A stretch of 46,275 nt of DNA, from NCBI GenBank assembly GCA_035546535.1, contig DASZWQ010000079.1, forward strand, positions 1-46,275. Direction: 5' to 3'. Below are positions 7,000 through 15,918 of the stretch, piece after piece. Position 1 is the first letter of the stretch. Each line of letters begins with the position of its first letter. Origin of the DNA: Pirellulales bacterium. GTDB taxonomy: Bacteria; Planctomycetota; Planctomycetia; Pirellulales; JACPPG01. Made by a program: the position numbers and the translations under genes. The notes under the pieces are model-generated. The model searched no databases, had not been told where the DNA came from, and was given only the letters and a program-made list of their open reading frames with translations.

Positions 7000-8631
7000 A
7001 TGGAGAAGCTCAGGCGGCAGGTGCGCATCGCGCGGCGCCGGTTGGCTTTGCAGCGGTTGCTGCGCGTCTTGCCGTGGTGCTTGTTCGCCACGCTGGTGGT
7101 GGCTGCCCTTCTGGTGGCGATCGATAAGTACTATCCGCTCGGCCTCGTGCCTTGGGCCTGGCCGGCCTTGGCGGTAGCAGCGGGCGTCGCCGGCGCGGCG
7201 CTTTTGACCTGGCTGCACGGTCAATCCGAGCTGGATGCGGCCATCGAGATCGATCGGCGTTTCGGGCTCGCCGAGCGTGTCTCGAGCGCGTATGCGCTGC
7301 GCGAGGCGGATCGCGACACGGCGATGGGCGAGGCTCTGGTGGCGGACGCTCTGCGGGCGATCGCGCGTGTGGACGTGGCGCCGGCATTTCGCTTGTCGCT
7401 GTCTCGGGCGGCGCTCTTGCCGCTGTTGCCCGCGGCGGCCGTGTTTCTGCTGTCGGTGTTCCTCAATCCCACCGGCGAAACGGCCACGGCAACCACCACG
7501 CTTTCGGAACAGAAGCTGGAAGTGAAAAAGGCGGCCGAAGTCGCCCACAAGAAAATCGCCGAGCGGCTGAAAGAGGCGCGGGAACAGGATCTGAAAGAGG
7601 TCGAAGCCCTCACCAAGCTGGAAGCCGGCCTGAAAGAGCTGGCCAAGGGGGACGAGGATCGGCGGCAGGCGATGGTCAAGCTGAACGATCTGAACAAAGA
7701 GCTGGCCGAGCGCCGCGAACAACTACGCGGCAACGAGCGCTTGCAGGAACAAATGCAGCAGCTCAAGAACCTCGCCAAGGGGCCGGCCGATCGACTGGCC
7801 GAGGCGCTCAAGGAAGGGGATTTGCAAGAAGCGGCCCGCGAGTTGGCCGCCCTGCAGGAGAAGTTGAAGGCAGGCGAGCTCGACGAGCAAAACCTGGCTG
7901 ACCTGGCGCAACAGCTTGCCGCGATGGAGCAAAAGCTGAAGAGCGCCGCCGAAAAGCAGGGCGAGATGGCCAAGGAGCTGAAGCGCCAGATCGCCGAAAA
8001 GCGTGCCGCGGGCCAGTCGCAGGAGGCCGAGCAACTGGAGAAGAAGCTTGCCCGGCTGGAGCAGAGGGCGCCGCAAATGGAGAAGCTGTCGCAACTGGCT
8101 ACGAAAATGGGTCAATGTGCATCGTGCATGAAGCAGGGAGACAAAGAATCCGCGGCGGCGGCGCTCGCCGAGATGCAGGCCGAGCTTTCGGAGCTCGCCA
8201 AGGGAGAGGCGGAAGGCGCGCTGTTGGACGACGCGCTCGACGAGCTGGCCGACGCGAAAGCCGGACTGTCTGATGCCGAAGCTGAGAACGAAGGAAATCC
8301 ATTCGGCGGCGGCGGTCGCCAACGACGCGAGCGCCGCGGTCTGGAGCCGGGACGCGGACACCTGGATGCCGACGGCCCCGAGGGCGAAATCGAAGGGGGA
8401 CTTTACGATACGAAAGTGCGTCAGAAAGTCGGTCGCGGCTCGGTGAACGTCACCGGTCAGCTCGGAGGGCCGAACGCCAAGGGACGCGTCGAGCAGGAAA
8501 TCCAAGCGCAATTCCAGGCCGCGCGCAGTAGCGGCGCCGATCCGCTGGCCGACACCCATATGCCGCGCGGTTATCGCGAGCACGCGCGCACGTATTTTGA
8601 TGTTCTGCGCGAAGGGGACAAAGGCAAGTAG
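7000..8631 (+). CDS. Membrane-anchored long coiled-coil protein, function unknown
   Basis: A 543-residue protein. Residues about 20-43 and 47-70 are two TM segments (LPWCLFATLVVAALLVAI and ALAVAAGVAGAALLTWL), and a third lies at about 130-148. Between them is a conserved-looking segment, DAAIEIDRRFGLAERVSSA. From about 165 to 420 the sequence is rich in Glu, Lys, Leu, Ala and Gln with heptad-like spacing, a long coiled coil. A single CASC motif (C373, C376) and a Gly/Arg-rich stretch follow. The N-terminus resembles planctomycete proteins loosely related to DUF4175, but I cannot name a function. The frame is open from 6784, but the ATG at 7000 precedes the basic MEKLRRQVRIARRRL segment that normally leads a TM helix, so it is chosen. 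Confidence 0.75.
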   Translation: MEKLRRQVRIARRRLALQRLLRVLPWCLFATLVVAALLVAIDKYYPLGLVPWAWPALAVAAGVAGAALLTWLHGQSELDAAIEIDRRFGLAERVSSAYALREADRDTAMGEALVADALRAIARVDVAPAFRLSLSRAALLPLLPAAAVFLLSVFLNPTGETATATTTLSEQKLEVKKAAEVAHKKIAERLKEAREQDLKEVEALTKLEAGLKELAKGDEDRRQAMVKLNDLNKELAERREQLRGNERLQEQMQQLKNLAKGPADRLAEALKEGDLQEAARELAALQEKLKAGELDEQNLADLAQQLAAMEQKLKSAAEKQGEMAKELKRQIAEKRAAGQSQEAEQLEKKLARLEQRAPQMEKLSQLATKMGQCASCMKQGDKESAAAALAEMQAELSELAKGEAEGALLDDALDELADAKAGLSDAEAENEGNPFGGGGRQRRERRGLEPGRGHLDADGPEGEIEGGLYDTKVRQKVGRGSVNVTGQLGGPNAKGRVEQEIQAQFQAARSSGADPLADTHMPRGYREHARTYFDVLREGDKGK

Positions 8632-8691
8632 CGCGCCGAGTGAGGCCGGCGCGAATTGGGCCGTACCACAAGAAGGCAAAACGAATACGTT

Positions 8692-8774
8692 CGCAGATTA
8701 CACAGATTCCGCAGAGGGTCGAGAGTGGCCCACGACGTGTTTAAGGAACCTGCGTCAATCTGTGAAATCCGCGG
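8692..8774. repeat. Inverted repeat of the CGCAGATTACACAGATT type
   Basis: CGCAGATTACACAGATT at 8692-8708 is matched, on the opposite strand, by CGCGGATTTCACAGATT from within 8750-8774 (15 of 17 positions). Both sides extend into CGCAG. The spacer is about 35 bases. Repeats built from this word are, from memory, common between bacterial genes. The remainder of the 8632-8998 gap shows no ORF or other signal I can support. Confidence 0.7.
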
Positions 8775-8998
8775 AGGAATTCCTGCGTCTCCGCGTGCTG
8801 TGAGGGCAGGCTTTATCTTGGAAATAGCGGCCCGCGTGGCACTTTGGGCCGGTTATTCCGCGCCCGTGGACGGGCCGTGGTACAGACTTCGGCTGCCGGG
8901 TTGTTCCCAAATCCGGCGCGCACGCCTATCGTAGAATTACCGGGTTCGCCGGTGTGCATCTCTCGCCTTCAGGGCATTTCCACGCGTCGTTTCGCTTT

Positions 8999-10096
8999 AT
9001 GATTTCGGCGACCATTCTCAGCTTGGTAGTGCTCGGCGCGCCCGGCGCTACCCCTGCGCCGGCCAAGGCCAAACCGCAGGTCGTCGAGGAGAAATACCCC
9101 TCCGGCGCCATGAAAGCCCGGCGGCAGGTCAAGAAGAACGCCCGCGGCGAGGACGTCGAACACGGCCTGGTCGAGACCTATTACGAAAAAGGCCCGATTG
9201 CCAGCCGCTACGTCTATCACGACGGGCAACGCGACGGGCCCTGGACGACCTGGTACGAATCGGGACAGAAAAAGGGAGAAGGAACCTACAAGCACGATCG
9301 TAAGGAAGGGCCCGAAACGCTGTACCACTCCAACGGGCAGAAAAAGCACGAAGCCACGTTCGTCGCCGACTCGAAGGACGGGAAATACACGTCCTGGCAT
9401 CCGTCGGGACACAAGGCGATCGAACAAACCTATGTCAATGGCGAGACGCACGGCATGCGACGCCGCTGGTACAGCGACGGAACCCCGCAGGAAGAAACGA
9501 AGTATGTCCACGGGGTGAAGCAAGGCACTGCGGTCCTCTATCACCGCAGCAAGCACAAATCGCTCGAAGTCGAGTATCTCGACGGCACTAAGCACGGCCA
9601 CTACGCCGAGTGGTACGCCGATGGCCGCCCCAAGCACGACCGTACGTATAAGGATGGAGCCATCGACGGCGAGTACACCGAGTGGCACCCGGACGGCAGC
9701 CTGAAAACCAAAGGACACTACGTCGAGGGGACGCGCGACGGCGAGTGGAAAGAATGGTGGCCCGACGACGCTGACCATCATCCCAAGGTCGAAGCGGAAT
9801 ACGACAAGGGCGATCTTGTCGGTCTGCATCAAACGTGGTACCGCAACGGCCAGCGGCAGACCTACGAAACCTTCGTCGCCGGCGACCGAGAGGGCCTGGC
9901 CATCGATTGGTATGAAAACGGAAATAAGAAGGCCGAAGGCCTGTTCGAAGGCGACGCCCCCAACGGCCGTTTCATGATGTGGTTCGAATCGGGCGCGCCC
10001 AAGTCCGTGACCGAATTCCGCATGGGACGCCGCCACGGCGACGCCTACGAATGGTCCGAAGCGGGCGACGTGATCTCGGCCGATCATTTCGATTGA
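8999..10096 (+). CDS. Secreted MORN/YwqK-like repeat protein
   Basis: A 365-residue protein made of about a dozen repeats of roughly 22-24 residues, each with a pattern like G-x-Y-x-x-W-x-x-x-G (for example DGEYTEWHPDGSLKTKGHY and DGPWTTWYESGQKKGEG). This is the MORN-variant repeat found in proteins annotated as YwqK-type antitoxins. The N-terminus MISATILSLVVLGAPGATPA looks like a signal peptide, so the protein is probably exported. A GTG at 8954 would add 15 residues including one Arg, giving a longer n-region; it remains possible. No toxin-like partner gene is adjacent. The Trp/Tyr-rich beta-hairpin repeats suggest a binding or structural role. The next gene is convergent (minus strand). 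Confidence 0.78.
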   Translation: MISATILSLVVLGAPGATPAPAKAKPQVVEEKYPSGAMKARRQVKKNARGEDVEHGLVETYYEKGPIASRYVYHDGQRDGPWTTWYESGQKKGEGTYKHDRKEGPETLYHSNGQKKHEATFVADSKDGKYTSWHPSGHKAIEQTYVNGETHGMRRRWYSDGTPQEETKYVHGVKQGTAVLYHRSKHKSLEVEYLDGTKHGHYAEWYADGRPKHDRTYKDGAIDGEYTEWHPDGSLKTKGHYVEGTRDGEWKEWWPDDADHHPKVEAEYDKGDLVGLHQTWYRNGQRQTYETFVAGDREGLAIDWYENGNKKAEGLFEGDAPNGRFMMWFESGAPKSVTEFRMGRRHGDAYEWSEAGDVISADHFD

Positions 10097-10162
10097 GGCC
10101 GGTCACAGTAGCTCCGTTGCGGGCAAACGGGACTACAGCGCGACAAGGCGGCCGTCCCAGCG

Positions 10163-11563
10163 CTACGGCGCCAACAGCAGCCGGCCGGGCACCTGCAGGT
10201 AGCCTTTCACTTCGTTCAAGAACCGCGCGGCCACGGCGCCGTCGACCAGGCGATGGTCGTAAGAAAGGCTCAGCGGCATCATCAGGCGGACTTTGATCTC
10301 GTCGTTGTCCATCACCACCGGCAGCTTGCGCGAGCGGCCCAGGAGCAGCACCGCCACCTCGGGATGGTTGATGATCGGCGTGGAATAGGTGCCGCCGACC
10401 GCGCCCAGGTTGCTGATCGTGAACGTGCCGCCGCGGAGATCGTCGACGGCGAACTGATTGTCGCGCCCCTTGTTGGCCACGTCGTTCAGGGCCTGGGCGA
10501 TTTGTGGGATCGTGAGCTGATCGACTTCGCGCACCACCGGCACGACCAGCCCACGCTCGGTGTCGACGGCCACGCCAAGGTTCACATACTCCTTGTAGAC
10601 GATCTGGTTGTTCTCCAGGTCCAAAGAGGCGTTCAACAGCGGATGCAGCTTGAGCGACTGGGCGACCGCCTTCATGACGAAGGCCATCATCGTCAGCTTG
10701 ATATCCGAACCGACGTAATCGGCGACGCTCCCTTTGCGAATTCGTTCGAGCTCCGTGATATCCGCGTCGTCGAAGTTCGTGACGTGCGGAATCGTCGCAT
10801 GCGAATGCGCCATGTTGGCGGCAATCGTCTTGCGGATTCTCGTCAGCGGCTGCTTGCGGATGCAACCGTAGGAATCCTGATCCTCGACGCCGTCGGGCAT
10901 GTTCTGCCGGTTGGGCGTGACCTTCAGAATCGGCGACGAATGCCGCACCGCCGAAACGATGTCTTCGCGCGTGATCCGTCCGCCAGGGCCCGAGCCGGTA
11001 ACGCGGCGCAGATCCACACCCAGCTCGCGCGCCAGCCGCCGCGTCGACGGGCCGGCCGGCGAGGTGACGGCGCCGGCGTCGGCCGCCTCGTGCGCGGTAT
11101 GCGCAGGGGCTCCGCCATTCTGCGGCGGCGCGGGGGCGGGCTTGGCCGGCGCGGGTTTCGCTGCCGCCGGCTTCGGCGCCGCGGCCTTGGGTGCCGGAGC
11201 CGGCTGGTCGTCTTCCTCGGGCTCTTCGGCCGGCGCGGCCTTGGCGGCCGGCGGAGCTTTGGCGGGGGCCGCGGCTTTCGCGCCGCCGTCCTTCGCGGGC
11301 GCCGCCGCGCCGTCACCGGCGCCAGCCGCGGCTTCGATCGACAAGAGCAACGTGCCGATCGGCACGGTCTGCCCCGGCTGCACATGAATCTTCGAAACGC
11401 GGCCGGCGTGCGGGCAGGGGATCTCGACCGTGGCCTTGTCGGTTTCCAGTTCGATGACGTTCTGGTTGGCCTGGATCGTGTCCCCCTCGTGAACGAGCAC
11501 GCTCAATACGTCGCCCGATTCGACATTTTCGCCCAGGTCCGGCAGTTTGAATTCAATCGCCAT
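10163..11563 (-). CDS. aceF: Pyruvate dehydrogenase E2, dihydrolipoamide acetyltransferase
   Basis: A 466-residue E2 subunit that transfers acetyl groups from E1 to CoA. One lipoyl domain (residues 1-79) carries the lipoylation site K43 in ETDKATVEIP. An Ala/Pro/Lys-rich flexible linker (about 80-168) is followed by a peripheral subunit-binding domain (about 169-206, STRRLARELGVDL and GSGPGGRITREDI). The catalytic acetyltransferase domain (about 238-466) ends with SYDHRLVDG, in which H437 and D441 are the expected catalytic residues. It follows aceE on the same strand after about 185 bases, so both encode parts of the pyruvate dehydrogenase complex. Enterobacterial AceF has three lipoyl domains; here there is one. 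E3 (lpd) is not in the window. Confidence 0.95.
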   Translation of the reverse strand: MAIEFKLPDLGENVESGDVLSVLVHEGDTIQANQNVIELETDKATVEIPCPHAGRVSKIHVQPGQTVPIGTLLLSIEAAAGAGDGAAAPAKDGGAKAAAPAKAPPAAKAAPAEEPEEDDQPAPAPKAAAPKPAAAKPAPAKPAPAPPQNGGAPAHTAHEAADAGAVTSPAGPSTRRLARELGVDLRRVTGSGPGGRITREDIVSAVRHSSPILKVTPNRQNMPDGVEDQDSYGCIRKQPLTRIRKTIAANMAHSHATIPHVTNFDDADITELERIRKGSVADYVGSDIKLTMMAFVMKAVAQSLKLHPLLNASLDLENNQIVYKEYVNLGVAVDTERGLVVPVVREVDQLTIPQIAQALNDVANKGRDNQFAVDDLRGGTFTISNLGAVGGTYSTPIINHPEVAVLLLGRSRKLPVVMDNDEIKVRLMMPLSLSYDHRLVDGAVAARFLNEVKGYLQVPGRLLLAP

Positions 11564-11671
11564 CGGCGTTTTCGTTTCCTTGGCAGCTAGGTTTTCGAAT
11601 GTGCGGTTCTTGAAATCTTGCGCGAGAGTGTCCCTGGTAGCTTGCCTACCAGTGCCCTACGCGATTTCCTG

Positions 11672-11694
11672 CACTGCTGGGCGAGCCAGCAGTG
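11672..11694. repeat. Perfect 9-bp hairpin between aceE and aceF
   Basis: CACTGCTGG (11672-11680) and CCAGCAGTG (11686-11694) form a perfect stem around a 5-base loop. There is no T-run on either side, so it is more likely an intergenic repeat or mRNA processing or stability element than an intrinsic terminator. It lies in the aceE-aceF spacer and would be part of any aceE-aceF mRNA. Confidence 0.6.
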
Positions 11695-11748
11695 GCACCC
11701 AAATTCATCGGACGGGCGCAGCTCCCCCGGTATTTACCCCTATTAAGC

Positions 11749-14415
11749 TTAGGCCGTCCAGGGGTCGACTTTTTCGGGATCGATGCCCAGGTCGCGGATG
11801 CTTTGGGCCACCAGGTTTTTGTCGACCTGGCCCCGTTCGGCCAACTGGTTGAGCGTGGCCACGGTCACCAGCTCGGCATCGATCTCGAAATGCCGCCGCA
11901 ACGCGGCGCGATCGGCACTGCGCCCCAGCCCGTCGGTCCCCAGTGCGTACAGTCCGCCCGGCACCCAGGGATCGATCTGCTCGGCCACGGCCCGCACGTA
12001 GTCGCTCGTGGCGATGAACGGACCTTGCACGCCGTCGAGCACGTTTTCCAAGTAGCTGCGTCGCGGTGTTTCGGTCGGGTGCAGCAGGTTCCAGCGGCGG
12101 GCTTCTTGCGCCTCGGTGCGCAGTTGCTTGTAACTGGTCACGCTCCAGGCCGTGCTCGAAATGTCGTATTTCTCGGCCAGGATCGTCTGGGCCCGCAACG
12201 CCTCGCGCAAAATCGAGCCGCTGCCGAAGAGCTGCACGTGCGGGCGGTTATTGCCCACGTCCTTCGTCGATACCCGGTACATGCCGCGGATGATGCCTTC
12301 TTCGCACCCTTCGGGCATGTTGGGCATCAGGTAGTTTTCGTTGGCGATCGTGATGTAGTAGAGCGCATCGTGCCGCTCTTCGTACATGTGCCGCATGCCG
12401 TCGAGCACGATGTACGCCGTTTCGTAGGCATAGGCCGGGTCGTAGCAGCGCACCGTGGGATAGGCCATGGCGAAGAGGTGCGTGTGGCCGTCCTGATGCT
12501 GCAGGCCCTCGCCGTTGAGCGTGGTGCGCCCGGCGGTGCCTCCCATCATGAAACCCTTGGCGCGCTGATCGGCGGCGGCCCAGATCAAGTCGCCGATGCG
12601 CTGGAAACCGAACATCGAATAGAAGATGAAGAACGGAATCATGTTGATTCCGTGCGTGCTGTAGGCGGTGCCGGCGGCGATGAACGACGACATCGAGCCC
12701 GCCTCGGTGATCCCCTCTTCCAGGATCTGGCCGTCCTTTGCCTCGCGGTAGTAGAGCACGGTTTCCGAATCGACCGGCTCGTACAACTGGCCCGTGTGGG
12801 CGTAAATGCCGCACTGCCGGAACAGCGATTCCATGCCGAAGGTGCGCGACTCGTCGGGCACGATCGGCACGATCAGCTTGCCGATCTCCTTGTGCCGCAG
12901 CAATCGGCCGAACATGCGGACGAACGCCATGGTGGTCGAAACTTCGCGGTCGCCGCTCGATTCGAACGATTCGGGAAATTCATGCTTCTGCGGGATCGTC
13001 AGCGGCGGCTGCTCGGTCTTGCGCGCCGGCACGTAACCGCCCAACTCCTTGCGACGCTCGCGCAGGTACTGCATCTCGGGGCTGTCGGCCGGCGGAATGT
13101 AGAACGGCGCCTTCGAGACTTCTTCGTCCGAAATGGGAATGCCGAAGCGGGTGCGGAACTCGCGCAGCTCGACTTCGTTGAGCTTCTTCTGCTGGTGCGT
13201 GACGTTGCGCCCTTCGCCGGCCTCGCCCAGGCCGTACCCCTTGATCGTCTTGGCGAGGATCACCGTGGGCTTGCCTTTGACTTCCATCATGGCCGAGTAA
13301 GCGGCGTAGACCTTTTCGGGGTCGTGCCCGCCGCGGCGCAAACGCTTCAGCTTTTCGTCCGACAGGTGCGCGACCATCTCTTCCAGCTCGGGATACTTGC
13401 CGAAGAAATGCTCGCGGATGTAGCTGCCCGGACTGACGATGTACTTTTGATACTCGCCGTCGACGACTTCGCCCATGCGCTGCACGAGCAGGCCCGTTTC
13501 ATCGCGCGAGAGCAACTGATCCCAGTCGTCGCCCCAGATGACTTTGATGACGTTCCAGCCGGCGCCGCGGAAGGCGCCTTCCAGCTCTTGAATGACCTTG
13601 CCGTTGCCGCGGACCGGACCGTCCAAACGTTGCAAGTTGCAGTTGATGACGAACGTGAGGTTGTCGAGTTTCTCGCGCGAGGCCAGCGTGATCGCGCCCA
13701 GCGACTCGGGCTCGTCGCTTTCGCCGTCGCCCATGAAGCACCACACGCGCGAGTCGCTGGTGTCCTTGATGCCGCGGTCCATCAGGTACTTGTTGAAGCG
13801 GGCCTGATAGATGGCCATGATCGGCCCCAAGCCCATCGACACCGTGGGGAATTGCCAGAAGTTGGGCATCAGCCACGGGTGCGGATAGCTCGACAGGCCG
13901 CCGCCGGGAGCCAGCTCTTGGCGGAAGTTGGCCAGTTGCTGCTCGGTGAGCCGGCCTTCCAAAAGCGCTCGCGCGTAAATGCCGGGCGAGGCGTGCCCCT
14001 GGAAATAAATCTGGTCGGTGGCGCGGAAGAAGTGGTTGAACGCCACCTCATACAGCGTGGCGGCCGAGGCGTAGGTCGAGATATGGCCGCCGATGCCCGG
14101 ATGGTCGCGATTGGCGCGCACCACCATCGCCATGGCGTTCCAGCGGATGATGCTCTTGATCCGCCGCTCGATCTCGCGATTGCCGGGGTACACCGGCTGG
14201 CGGTCGGCGGGGATGGTGTTGATGTAGGGGGTCGTATGCGAAAACGGCAGCTCGACGCCGTGCCGATAGGCGGTCTCGTCCAGGACCTTGAGCAGGTAGC
14301 GGACGCGCTCGGGCCCCTTGGTCGAGAGGACGTATTGCAGGGATTCGAGCCATTCGGCCGTTTCGGCCGGATCGACGTCGTTGCCCGTGGAATTGACGAT
14401 TTCTGCCTGAGCCAT
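11749..14415 (-). CDS. aceE: Pyruvate dehydrogenase E1 component, homodimeric type
   Basis: An 888-residue thiamine-diphosphate enzyme that decarboxylates pyruvate and acetylates the E2 lipoyl group. The length and single-chain layout match the homodimeric AceE type rather than the alpha/beta type. The ThDP/Mg motif begins at GDGESDEPES and ends at NCNLQRLDGPVRGN. The N-terminal GGHISTYASAATLYEV and FQGHASPGIYAR segments and the C-terminal VTSYKQLRTEAQEA segment are also characteristic. The start is well supported: GGAGG stands eight bases before ATG on the minus strand (within 14416-14432). It is the first gene of the aceE-aceF unit. Confidence 0.97.
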   Translation of the reverse strand: MAQAEIVNSTGNDVDPAETAEWLESLQYVLSTKGPERVRYLLKVLDETAYRHGVELPFSHTTPYINTIPADRQPVYPGNREIERRIKSIIRWNAMAMVVRANRDHPGIGGHISTYASAATLYEVAFNHFFRATDQIYFQGHASPGIYARALLEGRLTEQQLANFRQELAPGGGLSSYPHPWLMPNFWQFPTVSMGLGPIMAIYQARFNKYLMDRGIKDTSDSRVWCFMGDGESDEPESLGAITLASREKLDNLTFVINCNLQRLDGPVRGNGKVIQELEGAFRGAGWNVIKVIWGDDWDQLLSRDETGLLVQRMGEVVDGEYQKYIVSPGSYIREHFFGKYPELEEMVAHLSDEKLKRLRRGGHDPEKVYAAYSAMMEVKGKPTVILAKTIKGYGLGEAGEGRNVTHQQKKLNEVELREFRTRFGIPISDEEVSKAPFYIPPADSPEMQYLRERRKELGGYVPARKTEQPPLTIPQKHEFPESFESSGDREVSTTMAFVRMFGRLLRHKEIGKLIVPIVPDESRTFGMESLFRQCGIYAHTGQLYEPVDSETVLYYREAKDGQILEEGITEAGSMSSFIAAGTAYSTHGINMIPFFIFYSMFGFQRIGDLIWAAADQRAKGFMMGGTAGRTTLNGEGLQHQDGHTHLFAMAYPTVRCYDPAYAYETAYIVLDGMRHMYEERHDALYYITIANENYLMPNMPEGCEEGIIRGMYRVSTKDVGNNRPHVQLFGSGSILREALRAQTILAEKYDISSTAWSVTSYKQLRTEAQEARRWNLLHPTETPRRSYLENVLDGVQGPFIATSDYVRAVAEQIDPWVPGGLYALGTDGLGRSADRAALRRHFEIDAELVTVATLNQLAERGQVDKNLVAQSIRDLGIDPEKVDPWTA

Positions 14416-14869
14416 GAAGCCGACCTCCGTGGGAGCACGGACCCGACGGATCCGCGATCCTCGTTTCGTTCCTAAAATCTTAGGCCATCATTCGTTCGGA
14501 CTATTCCGCCCAGGCCATTTCTGGTGCTTGAGCGGAGGCCGATGGGGGCGGGCGATGACGGGCCTTAACCGAGGGCGCGGCGCGACACGTGCAGGCTGCG
14601 AAATCTCCTTCGATCGAAAGGTGTTGCGCTCGACGATCCGCATCCATTATCGGAACAGGCCCCCCCGGCGTAAAGCCCATCGCCCCGGGGGAGGCAGCGC
14701 AGCACGACGTTCGGACGCGGCGGGCGAAATGCGAGATAAAAGCCTGTTTAGCTCGCCCCGCGGCGCGCGGCAAGTATCCGGCTTACGATTTCGCAAGGCG
14801 GCCGGCGTGATGGCAGGGTGATCGCCGTGACGATCGGCCGCCACGCGGGCGACCCCAATTGGGCCGCGC
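14416..14869. other. Intergenic region upstream of aceE
   Basis: A 454-base space between the aceE start and the nfo stop, both genes on the minus strand. It should hold the aceE promoter, but I cannot fix promoter boxes by eye. CCTAA-N4-TTAGG near 14472-14486 is a short palindrome close to the aceE start, a possible operator. CCCCCGG (14662-14668) and CCGGGGG (14685-14691) can form a GC-rich hairpin. No ORF in it is convincing. Confidence 0.4.
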
Positions 14870-15727
14870 TCACTTCTCGACCAGCGACCGCAGCCGCTGG
14901 AGGTTGATCACGTCGAGCTCGACGCCGTGTTTCTGGCCCTTGGGCGTTTCCAGGTACATCGGCACCTTGCGAAAACGCGGATCGTTCAGGAGAAAGCGAA
15001 ACGGCTCGAGGCCCAGGTGCCCTTCGCCGATCTGCTCGTGCCGGTCGACGCGCGAGCCCAACTCGCGCTTGCTGTCGTTGAGGTGAAAGGCCTTCACCTG
15101 TTTCACGCCGACCGTCTTGTCGAGCGCGGCCATGGTGGCCCGATAATCCTTTTGCGTGCCCAGCGGGTAGCCGGCGGCCAGTGTGTGGCAGGTGTCGATG
15201 CACACGCCCAGCCGGTCGGGGTCGCGCACGCCGTCGAGGATCGTGGCCAGGTGCTCGAACTTCCAGCCCAGGTTCGAACCCTGCCCGGCGGTGTTTTCCA
15301 GCAAACACTGGCTCGTGATGTCAGGCGTTTGTGCGTGTACTTCATCGAGGGCTTGAATGATGCGCTTCAGTCCCGTCTCATCGTCCGAGGTTGTCGAAGC
15401 GCCGGGGTGCGTGACGACGTAGGGAATGCCCAGCAGGTGGGCGCGGCGTAGCTCCTCGGCAAAAGCGTCGATCGATTTCTGCCACAGCGTATCGTCCGGG
15501 CTGGCCAGGTTGATCAGGTACGAATCGTGCGCGATGGGGTGCGTGATCTTCAATTCGCGCAAAGCGTCGCGAAACCGCGCGACGTCGTCGGCGGTGATGG
15601 GCTTGGCCCGCCATTGGTTGTTGTTCTTCGTGAACAACTGCACGCAATCGCAACCGCAGCGCGCGGCAATCTCGACGGCCTTGTAATAGCCGCCGGCAAT
15701 CGACATATGGGCACCCAGAATCGGCAT
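14870..15727 (-). CDS. nfo: Deoxyribonuclease IV (apurinic/apyrimidinic endonuclease)
   Basis: A 285-residue endonuclease IV, a tri-zinc TIM-barrel enzyme that nicks DNA 5' of abasic sites in base excision repair. Metal-site motifs are all present: GAHMSIAGG at the N-terminus, VTHPGA, LLENTAGQG, GVCIDTCH, HLNDSK, and the HEQIGEGHLG segment. The frame extends nine residues upstream, but the ATG at 15727 gives the usual MPILGAHMS start. The gene is separate from aceE and from the accessory pair upstream. Confidence 0.96.
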   Translation of the reverse strand: MPILGAHMSIAGGYYKAVEIAARCGCDCVQLFTKNNNQWRAKPITADDVARFRDALRELKITHPIAHDSYLINLASPDDTLWQKSIDAFAEELRRAHLLGIPYVVTHPGASTTSDDETGLKRIIQALDEVHAQTPDITSQCLLENTAGQGSNLGWKFEHLATILDGVRDPDRLGVCIDTCHTLAAGYPLGTQKDYRATMAALDKTVGVKQVKAFHLNDSKRELGSRVDRHEQIGEGHLGLEPFRFLLNDPRFRKVPMYLETPKGQKHGVELDVINLQRLRSLVEK

Positions 15728-15918
15728 GCCGCGAGGGTAGCAGCTAACCGCCACGGCGCGGAGGGGTTATACCCCTAGTCGCGACGCGTGCGGTCCGCCT
15801 CCGCCCACAAGACGCCTCAATTCCCCTTCCGTTACAACGAAACCATGACGAAGCGTCTTGCGAGCTTCTACCCGCATTGCGTTTTCGGGTGACAGGGTCT
15901 TCTCTTCATGATTCTTCA

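Noticed and set aside
5758..7722. 654-residue minus-strand ORF opposite sat and the coiled-coil gene
   Set aside because: Runs antisense to well-supported genes; its Arg/His-rich composition is that of a shadow frame in GC-rich DNA.
8969..10087. 372-residue minus-strand ORF
   Set aside because: Antisense to the MORN-like repeat gene, whose repeats explain its apparent regularity.
9000..10096. Tandem DNA repeat in the MORN-like gene
   Set aside because: The repeat is visible at protein level only; the DNA units have diverged.
10253..11590. 445-residue plus-strand ORF
   Set aside because: Antisense to aceF; low-complexity and without motifs.
11692..14475. 927-residue plus-strand ORF
   Set aside because: Antisense to aceE over its entire length; no recognisable motif.
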